From Gammaproteobacteria bacterium (lineage in GTDB: Bacteria; Pseudomonadota; Gammaproteobacteria; Pseudomonadales; Pseudomonadaceae): a stretch of 38,800 bases of DNA. Below the pieces are notes generated by a model, which worked only from the letters and a program-made list of their open reading frames with translations, was not told the DNA's origin and searched no databases. The stretch is taken from assembly GCA_903970465.1 (NCBI GenBank), contig CAJCIO010000177.1, forward strand, positions 1 to 38,800, in the 5' to 3' direction. The position numbers and the translations under genes were made by a program. Positions 8,285 to 15,810 of this stretch are shown piece after piece (position 1 is the first letter of the stretch; the number at the start of each line of letters is the position of its first letter).

Positions 8285-9193
8285 ATGAATACACTTGGAA
8301 AGTCATTGCCGCCCCTGGCGAGCTTGTTGCCCTTTGAAGCGGCAGCCCGGCTGGAAAGTTTTTCCAGGGCCGCCGATGAACTGCATATCACCCAAGCAGC
8401 GATCAGCCGGCAGATCCGCGGGCTTGAAGAGAATCTTGGCGTGAGTCTTTTCCAGCGCCGTAATCGCGCGGTATTCCTCACTGAGGCCGGGCGAGAACTA
8501 GGACGGGTAATCAGCGCAGCGCTGCTCAGCATCAGTCACAGTGCCGCTGCCCTGCGTCAAACGCCTCGCAAGAATACGGCGGTGCTGCTCTGTCAGTTGT
8601 GTGAGGCGTTCTATTGGCTAATGCCGCGTCTGTCGAACTTCCATCAACAATTCCCGGACATCGAGATTCAAGTAGTCACGACCACGAGGCCGCTCACTGA
8701 ATGTGCAGAGCACTTTGACGTCGCCTTGCAGAGTACCGGGCGTTCCAGCGGCTTGCATGTACTGGCATTCACCGCCGCCGATGAGGTATTTCCTGTATGC
8801 AGTCCCCATTACCTTAATGACCGTCAATCCTTGAGCCTGACTGATCTTCGCCATCACACACTGCTGCACCATCGCGCCTCGCCCCCGCACTTGATGGAAT
8901 GGGACAGTTGGCTGCAGACCCTTGGGCAAAGATTGGACGGCGGTACTCCAGGCTCGCTGTTCGACAGTTATCCGATGATGCTTCAGGCCGCTGTCGAGGG
9001 GCATGGTATTGCAATGGGTTGGCAAAGAACCGCTGGGCGGCTCATCGAGAGCGGCGCACTGGTGAGGCCTTGCGCGCAAAGCGTGCATTTGCCTGAGGCC
9101 ATTTCGGTTTTCACCCGGCATGGGGGAGAGGAACGTATCGCCGTTCGCGCGTTGGTAGGGTGGCTCGAAGAGGCATTGAACGCTGAAAATTGA
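8285..9193 (+). CDS. LysR family transcriptional regulator (GcvA/AmpR-like)
   Basis: A 302-residue regulator. The N-terminal winged HTH spans about residues 10-70 (LPFEAAARLESFSRAADELHI region, then ISRQIRGLEENLG and LFQRRNRAV), which is the GcvA/AmpR type of LysR start. The rest is the periplasmic-binding-like effector domain. It starts 94 bases from the divergent EamA transporter gene, the classic arrangement in which a LysR protein controls both itself and the neighbour from the shared region. The ligand is unknown. The stop at 9193 lies 15 bases from the end of the convergent CGNR gene. Confidence 0.9.
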   Translation: MNTLGKSLPPLASLLPFEAAARLESFSRAADELHITQAAISRQIRGLEENLGVSLFQRRNRAVFLTEAGRELGRVISAALLSISHSAAALRQTPRKNTAVLLCQLCEAFYWLMPRLSNFHQQFPDIEIQVVTTTRPLTECAEHFDVALQSTGRSSGLHVLAFTAADEVFPVCSPHYLNDRQSLSLTDLRHHTLLHHRASPPHLMEWDSWLQTLGQRLDGGTPGSLFDSYPMMLQAAVEGHGIAMGWQRTAGRLIESGALVRPCAQSVHLPEAISVFTRHGGEERIAVRALVGWLEEALNAEN

Positions 9194-9207
9194 TCAGTGT
9201 GCCCATC

Positions 9208-9771
9208 CTATCCGGCCTTGCCCGCCGCGCGCATCCGGAACGCCGTCACCTTGGCAATAGTCCCGCAGGCTCGCCCGTCAGGCCCGCCTTTGCTCATGCC
9301 GCACCAGCGTTTGTTGCCATTGCGGGTGTGGTCGTAGAAGGCCCACTGGCAATCGCCACAGGTCTTGAGGCGTGACCATTCTCCCGATGAAATGGCATTC
9401 GCGACAATCGCAAGAATATGGCCGGTGTAGGTACGTTGCGCCGGTTTCAATCGCATGTGTGTCAGGCCTTTGATCGATTCGATGAAGGCCGATAACGGCA
9501 CCTTGTCGAACCAGATATTCAGCGCCTCGCTGTCGTGATCATGACTGGCGCAGGTTTTTCGCAGGGCCAGACGAAGTTCGAGCAGCGTGTCCAGATGATC
9601 TGCGGATTGGAGCGGGCAGGGCGACAGTTCGCGCGCCCACGCCTGTGGGTCGCTCGCCCAGTGGGGCAATTCGTCCGTTTCGATTCGCGTCTGATTGGGG
9701 ATGGACCAGGTATTGATGAATCGCCGCACCTCTTCAAGCTCGCCGGGTGCGATCTGGTTGTGGACTGGCAT
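9208..9771 (-). CDS. CGNR zinc-finger / ABATE-domain regulator
   Basis: A 187-residue protein. The N-terminal half is the ABATE domain (VRRFINTW near the start, later ELRLALR). The C-terminal part is a CGNR-type zinc finger with C138, C141 (KTCGDCQWAF), C157 and C169. The normal CGNR signature appears as CGTI here, and the spacing before the last cysteine is longer than usual. These are putative DNA-binding stress regulators. I chose ATG 9771, which has GAGGG five bases upstream, over the TTG at 9789 that overlaps this site. It is divergent from an MFS transporter and may control it. Confidence 0.85.
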   Translation of the reverse strand: MPVHNQIAPGELEEVRRFINTWSIPNQTRIETDELPHWASDPQAWARELSPCPLQSADHLDTLLELRLALRKTCASHDHDSEALNIWFDKVPLSAFIESIKGLTHMRLKPAQRTYTGHILAIVANAISSGEWSRLKTCGDCQWAFYDHTRNGNKRWCGMSKGGPDGRACGTIAKVTAFRMRAAGKAG

Positions 9772-9804
9772 CGTATCCCTCGGTTGCAAAAGTGCTGAAT
9801 GTGA

Positions 9805-9833
9805 GTAACCATCAAAATATCATTGCTGGTTAC
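9805..9833. promoter_or_regulatory. Inverted repeat in the CGNR/MFS divergent region, possible operator
   Basis: GTAACCA at 9805-9811 and TGGTTAC at 9827-9833 form a perfect 7-bp inverted repeat with a 15-base AT-rich spacer. It sits between the two divergent starts (9771 and 9845), 11 bases before the MFS start. The form suits an operator bound by a dimeric regulator such as the neighbouring CGNR protein. Binding is a guess. Confidence 0.35.
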
Positions 9834-9844
9834 GGTGCTGCAAT

Positions 9845-11041
9845 ATGATCACGGAAAAAGCCATGTGGCCGGTGGTGATACGGCGATTGCTGTGGATGCA
9901 AGGGATGATGAATGCCTCACATTTCATGACCATTCCGCTGTTGGCGTTATATATGTCGGCGCATCTGCAGTTCGGCGCGGTGGCGCTGGCCTCGGTGATG
10001 TCGGCCAACCTGCTGTGCGCGCAGGTATTACCCCTGGTGTCGGGGGCCATCGCCGATCGTATGGGTTCGCATCGATTGATTACGTTGGGGCTGTGGCTCA
10101 GAGGCGCGGGCTTCCTCGGTTTTTGCGTGTTCGACAGCGCGGCCGCCTGGGTGGGCGCGGCGATGTTGGCCGGGACGGGTGTCGCCTGCTATGAAGGCGG
10201 ACTCTATGCATTGTTTGGCCGACAGCCGAAGGCGTCTCTGGCGCAGGTGTTTGCCGCCAATAACCAGATGTTGAATATAGGCGCCGCAGTCGGGCCGATC
10301 ATCGGCGGCCTGGCGGGTTTGATCGATCCGAGGATTGCTTTTGGGCTCAGCGCGTTGGTGTTCACGGTCTTGGGGATTGTTTCGCTTTGGACCATTGCTG
10401 GCGACGCTGTGCCTTTCGAACGGCAATCTGCACTCAAGAGTTTGAGAACGGCTGTCAGCCATCCGGGGTTATGGCGATTGATACTGGTATCGCTGCCCTG
10501 GTTCGTTCTTTTTCCGCAGCTGTTTGTGGTTTTCCCGATGTATGCCGGGACGTTGGCGGGCCCGCATGCCGCTTCCGCGATCTATGTGGTAAATGGCTTG
10601 GTGGGGCTGATATTCCTGTCGTTGCTGAAGCGCTGGTTGGTGAGTGCCGCTCCGGCGTTGTTGACCATTGGTGCTTACCTGGTGGCGGCAGTGGCGTTTG
10701 CCAGCGTGTCGGTAGTGCAGGGTATTGGAGGGTTTCTGGTGTTTATCGTTATTTATACGGTGATCGAAACCATCCTGTTGCCGACGTTTGAAACCATGAC
10801 GGCCTCGCTGTCGCCGCAGGGCTGCCAAGGTGCGTTTTTTGGCGTGCTCAGTGCTGTTGGAGCATTAGGCGGCGGTGCCGGTTATTACGTCGGTAGTTGG
10901 CTGGTTTTGAACCGCAGTGCAGTTGAGACCTGGTGGCTACTGGGCGGTGTCGGGCTCATTGGCTTTTTGCTGTCGGTAATGCTGCTCAGCGATAAGCGTA
11001 TGGCCAGGTCACCTTCTCCTGGCGGTGGGACTCGTCGTTAG
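9845..11041 (+). CDS. MFS transporter
   Basis: A 398-residue major facilitator with about twelve membrane helices. The cytoplasmic loop after helix 2 carries motif A (SGAIADRMGSHR, residues about 67-77). NMLNIGAAVGPIIGGL (about residues 140-155) corresponds to the helix 5 antiporter-type motif of DHA1 exporters. It is probably a drug or metabolite efflux pump; the substrate is unknown. ATG 9845 is used; ATG 9863 with GGA upstream is an alternative start that would lose six residues. The gene is divergent from the CGNR regulator with a 73-base shared region containing an inverted repeat. Confidence 0.85.
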   Translation: MITEKAMWPVVIRRLLWMQGMMNASHFMTIPLLALYMSAHLQFGAVALASVMSANLLCAQVLPLVSGAIADRMGSHRLITLGLWLRGAGFLGFCVFDSAAAWVGAAMLAGTGVACYEGGLYALFGRQPKASLAQVFAANNQMLNIGAAVGPIIGGLAGLIDPRIAFGLSALVFTVLGIVSLWTIAGDAVPFERQSALKSLRTAVSHPGLWRLILVSLPWFVLFPQLFVVFPMYAGTLAGPHAASAIYVVNGLVGLIFLSLLKRWLVSAAPALLTIGAYLVAAVAFASVSVVQGIGGFLVFIVIYTVIETILLPTFETMTASLSPQGCQGAFFGVLSAVGALGGGAGYYVGSWLVLNRSAVETWWLLGGVGLIGFLLSVMLLSDKRMARSPSPGGGTRR

Positions 11042-11186
11042 CCTGCATTATCCGCAAGGCTATCTCGACGCAGCGCGATGACACTTACCAACGCTTTACC
11101 GAGCATTTGAAAATTAGTGAACCGATAGCGGATTTTGCCGCTGGCCTGCTGTCATACCCAGACAGAGTCTGAGCCCAGGAGAACAT

Positions 11187-11555
11187 ATGTCCCGTCTCGC
11201 CGAATTCCGCAAACTCGAACAGCAGATCGCTCGCCACCAGGATCAGCTTGCAGTCCTGAAGAATGATCCAGGGCTGAGCAAGGAAATAGAGTTTGAAACC
11301 AAGCTGCACGATCTCTTGGCCCATTACAGGAAGAGCCTGCAAGACGTGATTGCGATCATCGAGCCTGGCGCCGTAGAAAAGCCGGTGCGCAGAACATCTG
11401 AAAAGCCGACCCGACGTGCGCGGCAAGTAAAGGTCTACCGTAACCCGCTCACTGGCGAGATCGTCGAGAGCAAAGGCGGCAACAACAAGCTGCTGGGGGC
11501 CTGGAAGGCGCAGTTCGGGCACGAAGAGGTCGAGTCGTGGGTGAAGCGTTCGTAG
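11187..11555 (+). CDS. MvaT/MvaU-family H-NS-like xenogeneic silencer
   Basis: A 122-residue nucleoid protein. Residues 1-60 are a charged helical region used for dimer and oligomer formation. A basic linker follows at about 65-82. The C-terminal domain (KVYRNPLTGEIVESKGGNNKLL, then AWKAQFG and ESW) matches the AT-rich-DNA-binding fold of MvaT, with the GGN loop at 97-99. These proteins silence AT-rich, horizontally acquired DNA. An AGGAGAA ribosome site lies just upstream. The sequence differs from the main MvaT copy as I recall it, so it is likely a paralogue. Its location 4.7 kb from an AT-rich island may be chance. Confidence 0.9.
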   Translation: MSRLAEFRKLEQQIARHQDQLAVLKNDPGLSKEIEFETKLHDLLAHYRKSLQDVIAIIEPGAVEKPVRRTSEKPTRRARQVKVYRNPLTGEIVESKGGNNKLLGAWKAQFGHEEVESWVKRS

Positions 11556-11657
11556 CGCTCGCTTCATGAAATTTATGATAGAAAGCGAAACTCCTTCCGC
11601 GCCTTCACTGTCAACCATAGCGTCAACTTTGACACCACTGCCGAACGGAGTTAAATC

Positions 11658-11837
11658 ATGAGCAGCACTTCTGACAAGATCAAAGGCGTCGCAAACGAAG
11701 CGATTGGCAACGTCAAGCAAAGTGTAGGCAAGGCCACTGGTAACACCGAGCTTGAAGTCAAAGGCACGATTCAGGAGAAAAAAGGTGAAGCTCAGCAGGC
11801 CATCGGCAAGGTCAAAGACGCAGTGAAAAAACACTGA
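11658..11837 (+). CDS. CsbD family stress protein
   Basis: A 59-residue hydrophilic, lysine- and glutamate-rich protein: SSTSDKIKGVANEAIGNVK at the start, then QSVGKATGN, KKGEAQQAIGKVKDA. The repeated KGxxxExxGxxK pattern is that of CsbD proteins, which accumulate under general stress; their biochemical role is unknown. GGAG lies eight bases upstream of the ATG. A strong hairpin follows directly after the stop, so the gene is probably a single-gene transcript. Confidence 0.9.
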   Translation: MSSTSDKIKGVANEAIGNVKQSVGKATGNTELEVKGTIQEKKGEAQQAIGKVKDAVKKH

Positions 11838-11845
11838 CGGATATT

Positions 11846-11876
11846 ATGGCCCGAGCGGGCGAGACGCTCGGGCCAT
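11846..11876 (+). terminator. Strong hairpin after csbD-like gene
   Basis: A perfect 12-bp stem (ATGGCCCGAGCG / CGCTCGGGCCAT) with a 7-base loop starts nine bases after the csbD stop. No long T run follows, so it may act as an RNA-stabilising hairpin as well as a terminator. Confidence 0.65.
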
Positions 11877-11937
11877 AGACTTGTCGATGATCTTGAACCT
11901 GGTCACGCATGCCTATAAAACTTCAGCACTTGCCTAC

Positions 11938-12531
11938 CTATCTGGCCGTCACTTCGGGTCCAGTATCAGTATCACTTTCGCCGCCCAGAATCGTCAGCCA
12001 AGGCCAGCGCGCCTGATAACTCCTGGCCTTTTGAACGAATAGATCCGGTTCCGGATTTTTCGGGTTGATACGCAGCACGCCCCTCTCCAGATCTTCGAGA
12101 CCGTAGGGGGCATAGACTTCCCCAGTGTAAACATCCAGCCCGATACAGGTCCCGGCCACGAGGTAACGGTCGATGCCGTCTTTCGCCGACTGCAACGGCG
12201 GGTAAGGGCGACCGAAGCGCTGGCCGTACCAGAGATGGACGCGGGCCTGGTTCTTGAATTCGATATCGACACCCAAGTGCTGAAACAGATGTCGGCCCCG
12301 ATTGATTACCTCGTCCTCGGCTTCCCAGGACACATCCTCGTCAAAATAGAAAACGTCATAATCTTTCACGCCCCAGTCGGGAGGCAGGTTGGACTGATGA
12401 TTCCACACCGCCTGGAACAGGCAGCCTGCGGTCAGCATGCATTGATTCAGACCCAGAGAAGGCAGGCGGGCGGTGATTTCGGCATTGATGGGGTTGGTCA
12501 TTGCGATGCGGAGTAACGAGTCGACGGGCAT
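11938..12531 (-). CDS. Nucleotidyltransferase-like protein (DUF925 / NTP_transf_6)
   Basis: A 197-residue protein. The core pattern GCLFQAVWNHQ, then VKDYDVFYFD, VKNQAR-like FKNQARVHLWYG and a late APYGLEDL matches the DUF925 family, which belongs to the nucleotidyltransferase superfamily. The DYDVFYFD stretch holds the paired acidic residues. Substrate and partner are unknown. The start at 12531 was chosen because AAGGAG lies nine bases upstream; ATG 12570 would add 13 residues and has no clear ribosome site. The gene appears to be monocistronic. Confidence 0.8.
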   Translation of the reverse strand: MPVDSLLRIAMTNPINAEITARLPSLGLNQCMLTAGCLFQAVWNHQSNLPPDWGVKDYDVFYFDEDVSWEAEDEVINRGRHLFQHLGVDIEFKNQARVHLWYGQRFGRPYPPLQSAKDGIDRYLVAGTCIGLDVYTGEVYAPYGLEDLERGVLRINPKNPEPDLFVQKARSYQARWPWLTILGGESDTDTGPEVTAR

Positions 12532-12661
12532 GCGGAAGGGCTCCTTGCCGAGCGTTTTTCGAGCGTCCATCCATCGTGCGTCAAGGTCCGGGAGGCCACG
12601 ACCTGACGGCTATAGCGTATGATTGCGCTCAATTTATGACGTGCAGATGCCGGGAGGCGTT

Positions 12662-12817
12662 GTGACAACTTTGGCTGAGTGGTTCCCCTTTATAGATCAG
12701 ATGTCCCCCAGCATGAAAGGGTTTTGCAGTATTGCCTTCGCGACCATCGTGGCGTTGACCGTGGTTGTGTTTGTGGTGTTTCGGGGCAGGAAGGGGGCTG
12801 ATCAAGAATCCAAGTAA
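12662..12817 (+). CDS. Small single-span membrane protein, unknown function
   Basis: A 51-residue peptide with one hydrophobic segment (about residues 21-40, rich in A, V and F) and a positively charged tail (FRGRKG), which predicts an inner-membrane protein with its C-terminus in the cytoplasm. It begins with GTG at 12662, chosen because GGGAGG lies five bases upstream; the upstream TTG at 12623 lacks such a site. I do not recognise the family. It lies alone between two operons. Confidence 0.5.
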   Translation: MTTLAEWFPFIDQMSPSMKGFCSIAFATIVALTVVVFVVFRGRKGADQESK

Positions 12818-12989
12818 CTGCAGCGGGTTTGAACGGACTGAACGCACAACCTATCAGTTGTATGCCTGGCAGTGACTTCAGTGCAGGCGATGCACTGCAG
12901 GCCCCTTCCAGGCAGAGCCCGTTCCCACGCTGAGCAGCGCCACCCGGCAACTACCCATAAAAGCCCTGCACCATTCGTCCATCTCCCGT

Positions 12990-13018
12990 TTGACAAATCC
13001 GCTAATCCTGCTCATATT
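12990..13018 (+). promoter_or_regulatory. Sigma70-like promoter of the ribose operon
   Basis: A consensus TTGACA (12990-12995) is followed after 17 bases by CATATT (13013-13018), four of six matches to TATAAT. This places transcription start at about 13025, directly before the operator palindrome. Confidence 0.6.
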
Positions 13019-13025
13019 TCCCCCA

Positions 13026-13039
13026 CGCAAACGTTTGCG
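13026..13039. promoter_or_regulatory. LacI-family operator, probably the RbsR site
   Basis: CGCAAACGTTTGCG is a perfect 14-bp palindrome with the central CG step typical of LacI/PurR/RbsR operators. It lies seven bases after the -10 element, overlapping the expected transcription start, so bound repressor would block initiation. The cognate repressor gene rbsR is in the operon. Confidence 0.75.
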
Positions 13040-13098
13040 CCTTCCCCCAGGCGCTGATTTTGCTTAATAAAAATAATCATATCGCCGGAGTCATCCCC

Positions 13099-14055
13099 AT
13101 GAAGTTGCCCTTTGCCGCACGTCTGCTCGCCGTCGCCATGCTCACTGCCACGGCCCTCGCTTTACCGCTTTCATCCGCCCAAGCCGCCGACGCCCACAAG
13201 CCTACTGTGGCGCTGGTGATGAAGTCCCTGGCCAATGAGTTTTTCCTGACCATGGAAGACGGCGCCAAGGTTTATCAGAAAGAACATTCCGCTGACTTCG
13301 ACCTGATCTCCAACGGCATCAAGAACGAATCCGACACCGCCGCGCAGATCGATATCGTCAATCAGATGATCGTCAAGAAGGTCGATGCGCTGGTCATCGC
13401 GCCGGCCGATTCCAAAGCCCTGGCCGCAGTGCTGAAGAAGGCCATGGATGCCGGCATCAAGGTGGTCAATATCGATAACCAGCTCGATGTCGATGTGCTC
13501 AAGAGCAAGGGCATGGAGGTGCCGTTCGTAGGCCCCAACAACCGCAAGGGCGCCAAGCTGGTGGGTGATTACCTGGCCAAGCAGCTGAGCGCGGGCGATC
13601 AGGTAGGGATCATCGAAGGGGTACCGACCACCACCAATGCGCAGCAGCGCACAGCGGGTTTCAAGGATGCGATGGATGGCGCGCAGATGAAGATCGTCTC
13701 GACGCAATCGGGTAACTGGGAGATCGACAAGGGCAACGCGGTGGCCGCAGCGATGCTCAACGAATACCCGAACCTGAAGGCGCTGCTGGCCGGTAACGAC
13801 AGCATGGCGCTGGGCGCGGTATCGGCAGTGCGGGCGGCGGGCAAGGCCGGGAAAGTGCAGGTGGTGGGCTATGACAACATCAATGCCATCAAGCCGATGC
13901 TCAAAGATGGGCGCGTGCTGGCGACGGCGGATCAGTTCGCCGCCAAGCAGGCGGTGTTCGGGATTGATACGGCGCTGAAGATGGTCAAGGGCGAGAAGCT
14001 GGATATCAAGGATGGGGTGATCGAGACGCCGGTCGAGTTGGTGACCAAGCCGTAA
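13099..14055 (+). CDS. rbsB: D-ribose ABC transporter, periplasmic substrate-binding protein
   Basis: A 318-residue periplasmic protein. A signal peptide covers about residues 1-30 (basic start, hydrophobic core, SAQAA cleavage region). The mature part reads as a type I sugar-binding protein: VALVMKSLANEFF at the first strand, DALVIAPADSKAL, GAKLVGDYL, GIIEGVPTTTNAQQR and VVGYDNINAIKP. It delivers ribose to RbsC. ATG 13099 was chosen over the TTG at 13060 because CGGAG lies just upstream and the signal peptide then begins properly. It is first in the operon, and a large hairpin after its stop may raise its level relative to the later genes. Confidence 0.92.
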   Translation: MKLPFAARLLAVAMLTATALALPLSSAQAADAHKPTVALVMKSLANEFFLTMEDGAKVYQKEHSADFDLISNGIKNESDTAAQIDIVNQMIVKKVDALVIAPADSKALAAVLKKAMDAGIKVVNIDNQLDVDVLKSKGMEVPFVGPNNRKGAKLVGDYLAKQLSAGDQVGIIEGVPTTTNAQQRTAGFKDAMDGAQMKIVSTQSGNWEIDKGNAVAAAMLNEYPNLKALLAGNDSMALGAVSAVRAAGKAGKVQVVGYDNINAIKPMLKDGRVLATADQFAAKQAVFGIDTALKMVKGEKLDIKDGVIETPVELVTKP

Positions 14056-14086
14056 GCCTGTCGGGTTTAGTGGTCGCCGGGCTGGG

Positions 14087-14173
14087 CTCTTCGCCGCCGA
14101 ACGCGCAACCTTGCTCCCACAGGTGGTGCAGTTTGCACTGTGGGAGCAAGGTTGCGCGTTCGGCGGCGAAGAG
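14087..14173. repeat. 36-bp perfect inverted repeat between rbsB and rbsA (REP/REPIN-like)
   Basis: Arms 14087-14122 and 14138-14173 are exact reverse complements over 36 bases, separated by 15 bases. The inner part GTGCA/TGCAC can also pair. Each arm contains GTGGGAGCAAGG-type sequence, as in REP palindromes of pseudomonads. A single related arm with two differences lies at 35954-35987. In RNA this would form a very stable hairpin after rbsB, likely protecting the rbsB message or lowering read-through to rbsA. Confidence 0.85.
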
Positions 14174-14256
14174 GCCGGCCCAGCCAACACAAACCCCTGA
14201 ACCTCAAACACCAACTGCGCCGGCCTTGCCATTCAAGCCGGCGCGTGGGGAGTCTC

Positions 14257-15810
14257 ATGTCTGTATCCGCTCAAGCCGCTGTGCTGTCCGTGCGCGGCAT
14301 CGGCAAGACCTACGCCCAGCCGGTGCTCGGTGACATCGACCTGACGCTGATGCGCGGCGAAGTCCTGGCCCTGACCGGCGAAAACGGCGCGGGCAAAAGC
14401 ACCTTGTCGAAGATCATCGGCGGCCTAGTCACGGCCACCACCGGCACCATGGAATTCCAGGGGCAACCCTACCAACCCGCCAGCCGCGCGCAGGCTGAAA
14501 AGCTCGGCGTGCGCATGGTCATGCAAGAACTCAACTTGCTGCCGACCCTGTCGGTGGCCGAGAACCTGTTCCTCGACAACCTGCCCAGCCGCGCTGGCTG
14601 GATCGATCGCAAGCGTTTGCGCGCCGACTCGATCAAGGCCATGGCCCAGGTCGGCCTGGACGCCATCGATCCTGACACGCTGATCAGCGATCTGGGCATC
14701 GGCCATCAGCAGATGGTCGAGATCGCCCGCAACCTGATCGGCGACTGCCACGTGCTGATCCTCGACGAGCCCACCGCCATGCTGACCGCGCGCGAAGTGG
14801 AGATGCTTTTCGAGCAGATCATCCGCCTGCAGGCGCGCGGCGTGTCGATCGTGTACATCTCCCATCGCCTCGAAGAACTGGCCCGTGTGGCGCAGCGTAT
14901 CGCCGTGCTGCGCGACGGCAAGCTGGTGTGCGTCGATGCCATGGCCCACTACAACAGCGAGCAACTGGTGACCCTGATGGTCGGCCGCGAGCTGGGTGAA
15001 CAGATCGATCTGGGCCCGCGGCAGATCGGCGAAGTGGCGCTGGCGGTGAAGGGCCTGAGCCGCGCGGACAAGGTTCGCGACGTGTCCTTCGAGGTTCGTG
15101 CCGGGGAGATTTTCGGCATCAGCGGCCTGATCGGCGCCGGGCGCACCGAACTGCTGCGGCTCATCTACGGCGCCGACGTCGCCGACAGCGGCAGCATCGC
15201 CGTCGGCAGCCCGCTGCACGTCGTCAGCGTGCGCTCGCCGGTGGACGCCGTCGGCCATGGCATCGCGCTGATCACCGAGGATCGCAAGGGTGAGGGCTTG
15301 CTGCTGTCGCAATCCATCAGCGCCAATGTCGCCCTGGGCAATATGGCGGCGATCTCCCGCAGCGGCGTGGTCGATGGCCGCGCCGAGATGAGCCTGGCCA
15401 AGCGTCAGGTGGATGCCATGCGCATCCGCAGTTCGAGCCCCACGCAGCTGGTCTCGGAGCTGTCTGGTGGCAACCAGCAGAAAGTGGTGATCGGCCGTTG
15501 GCTGGAGCGCGATTGCCCGGTGATGCTGTTCGACGAGCCGACCCGCGGCATCGATGTCGGCGCCAAATTCGATATCTACACCTTGTTGGGCGAGCTGACC
15601 CGCCAGGGCCGCGCGCTGGTGGTGGTGTCCAGCGACCTGCGCGAGCTGATGCTGATCTGCGACCGCATCGGCGTGCTCTCCGCCGGGCGCCTGATCGACA
15701 CCTTCGAGCGTGACAGCTGGACTCAGGATCAATTGCTCGCCGCCGCGTTTGCCGGCTACCAGAAACGTGATGCGCTGCTGTCCGACGCGGCGCCCAGGAT
15801 CGACTCATGA
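14257..15810 (+). CDS. rbsA: Ribose ABC transporter ATP-binding protein
   Basis: A 517-residue protein with two fused ABC domains, the standard length for sugar-import ATPases. The first has Walker A at 41-49 (GENGAGKST), a signature region IGHQQMVEIAR and Walker B LILDEPTA. The second has a degenerate Walker A (GLIGAGRTE), signature LSGGNQQKV and Walker B LFDEPTRGID. The degenerate second site is normal for RbsA. It powers ribose uptake with RbsB and RbsC at the inner membrane. ATG 14257 follows GGGGAG; the upstream in-frame region is REP sequence. The stop overlaps the rbsC start (ATGA). Confidence 0.92.
   Translation: MSVSAQAAVLSVRGIGKTYAQPVLGDIDLTLMRGEVLALTGENGAGKSTLSKIIGGLVTATTGTMEFQGQPYQPASRAQAEKLGVRMVMQELNLLPTLSVAENLFLDNLPSRAGWIDRKRLRADSIKAMAQVGLDAIDPDTLISDLGIGHQQMVEIARNLIGDCHVLILDEPTAMLTAREVEMLFEQIIRLQARGVSIVYISHRLEELARVAQRIAVLRDGKLVCVDAMAHYNSEQLVTLMVGRELGEQIDLGPRQIGEVALAVKGLSRADKVRDVSFEVRAGEIFGISGLIGAGRTELLRLIYGADVADSGSIAVGSPLHVVSVRSPVDAVGHGIALITEDRKGEGLLLSQSISANVALGNMAAISRSGVVDGRAEMSLAKRQVDAMRIRSSSPTQLVSELSGGNQQKVVIGRWLERDCPVMLFDEPTRGIDVGAKFDIYTLLGELTRQGRALVVVSSDLRELMLICDRIGVLSAGRLIDTFERDSWTQDQLLAAAFAGYQKRDALLSDAAPRIDS

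Noticed and set aside
14425..15732. A 435-codon minus-strand open frame opposite rbsA
   Set aside because: It is rich in H, Q, D and A with no known motif, as expected for the antisense of a GC-rich gene; rbsA has all its catalytic motifs.
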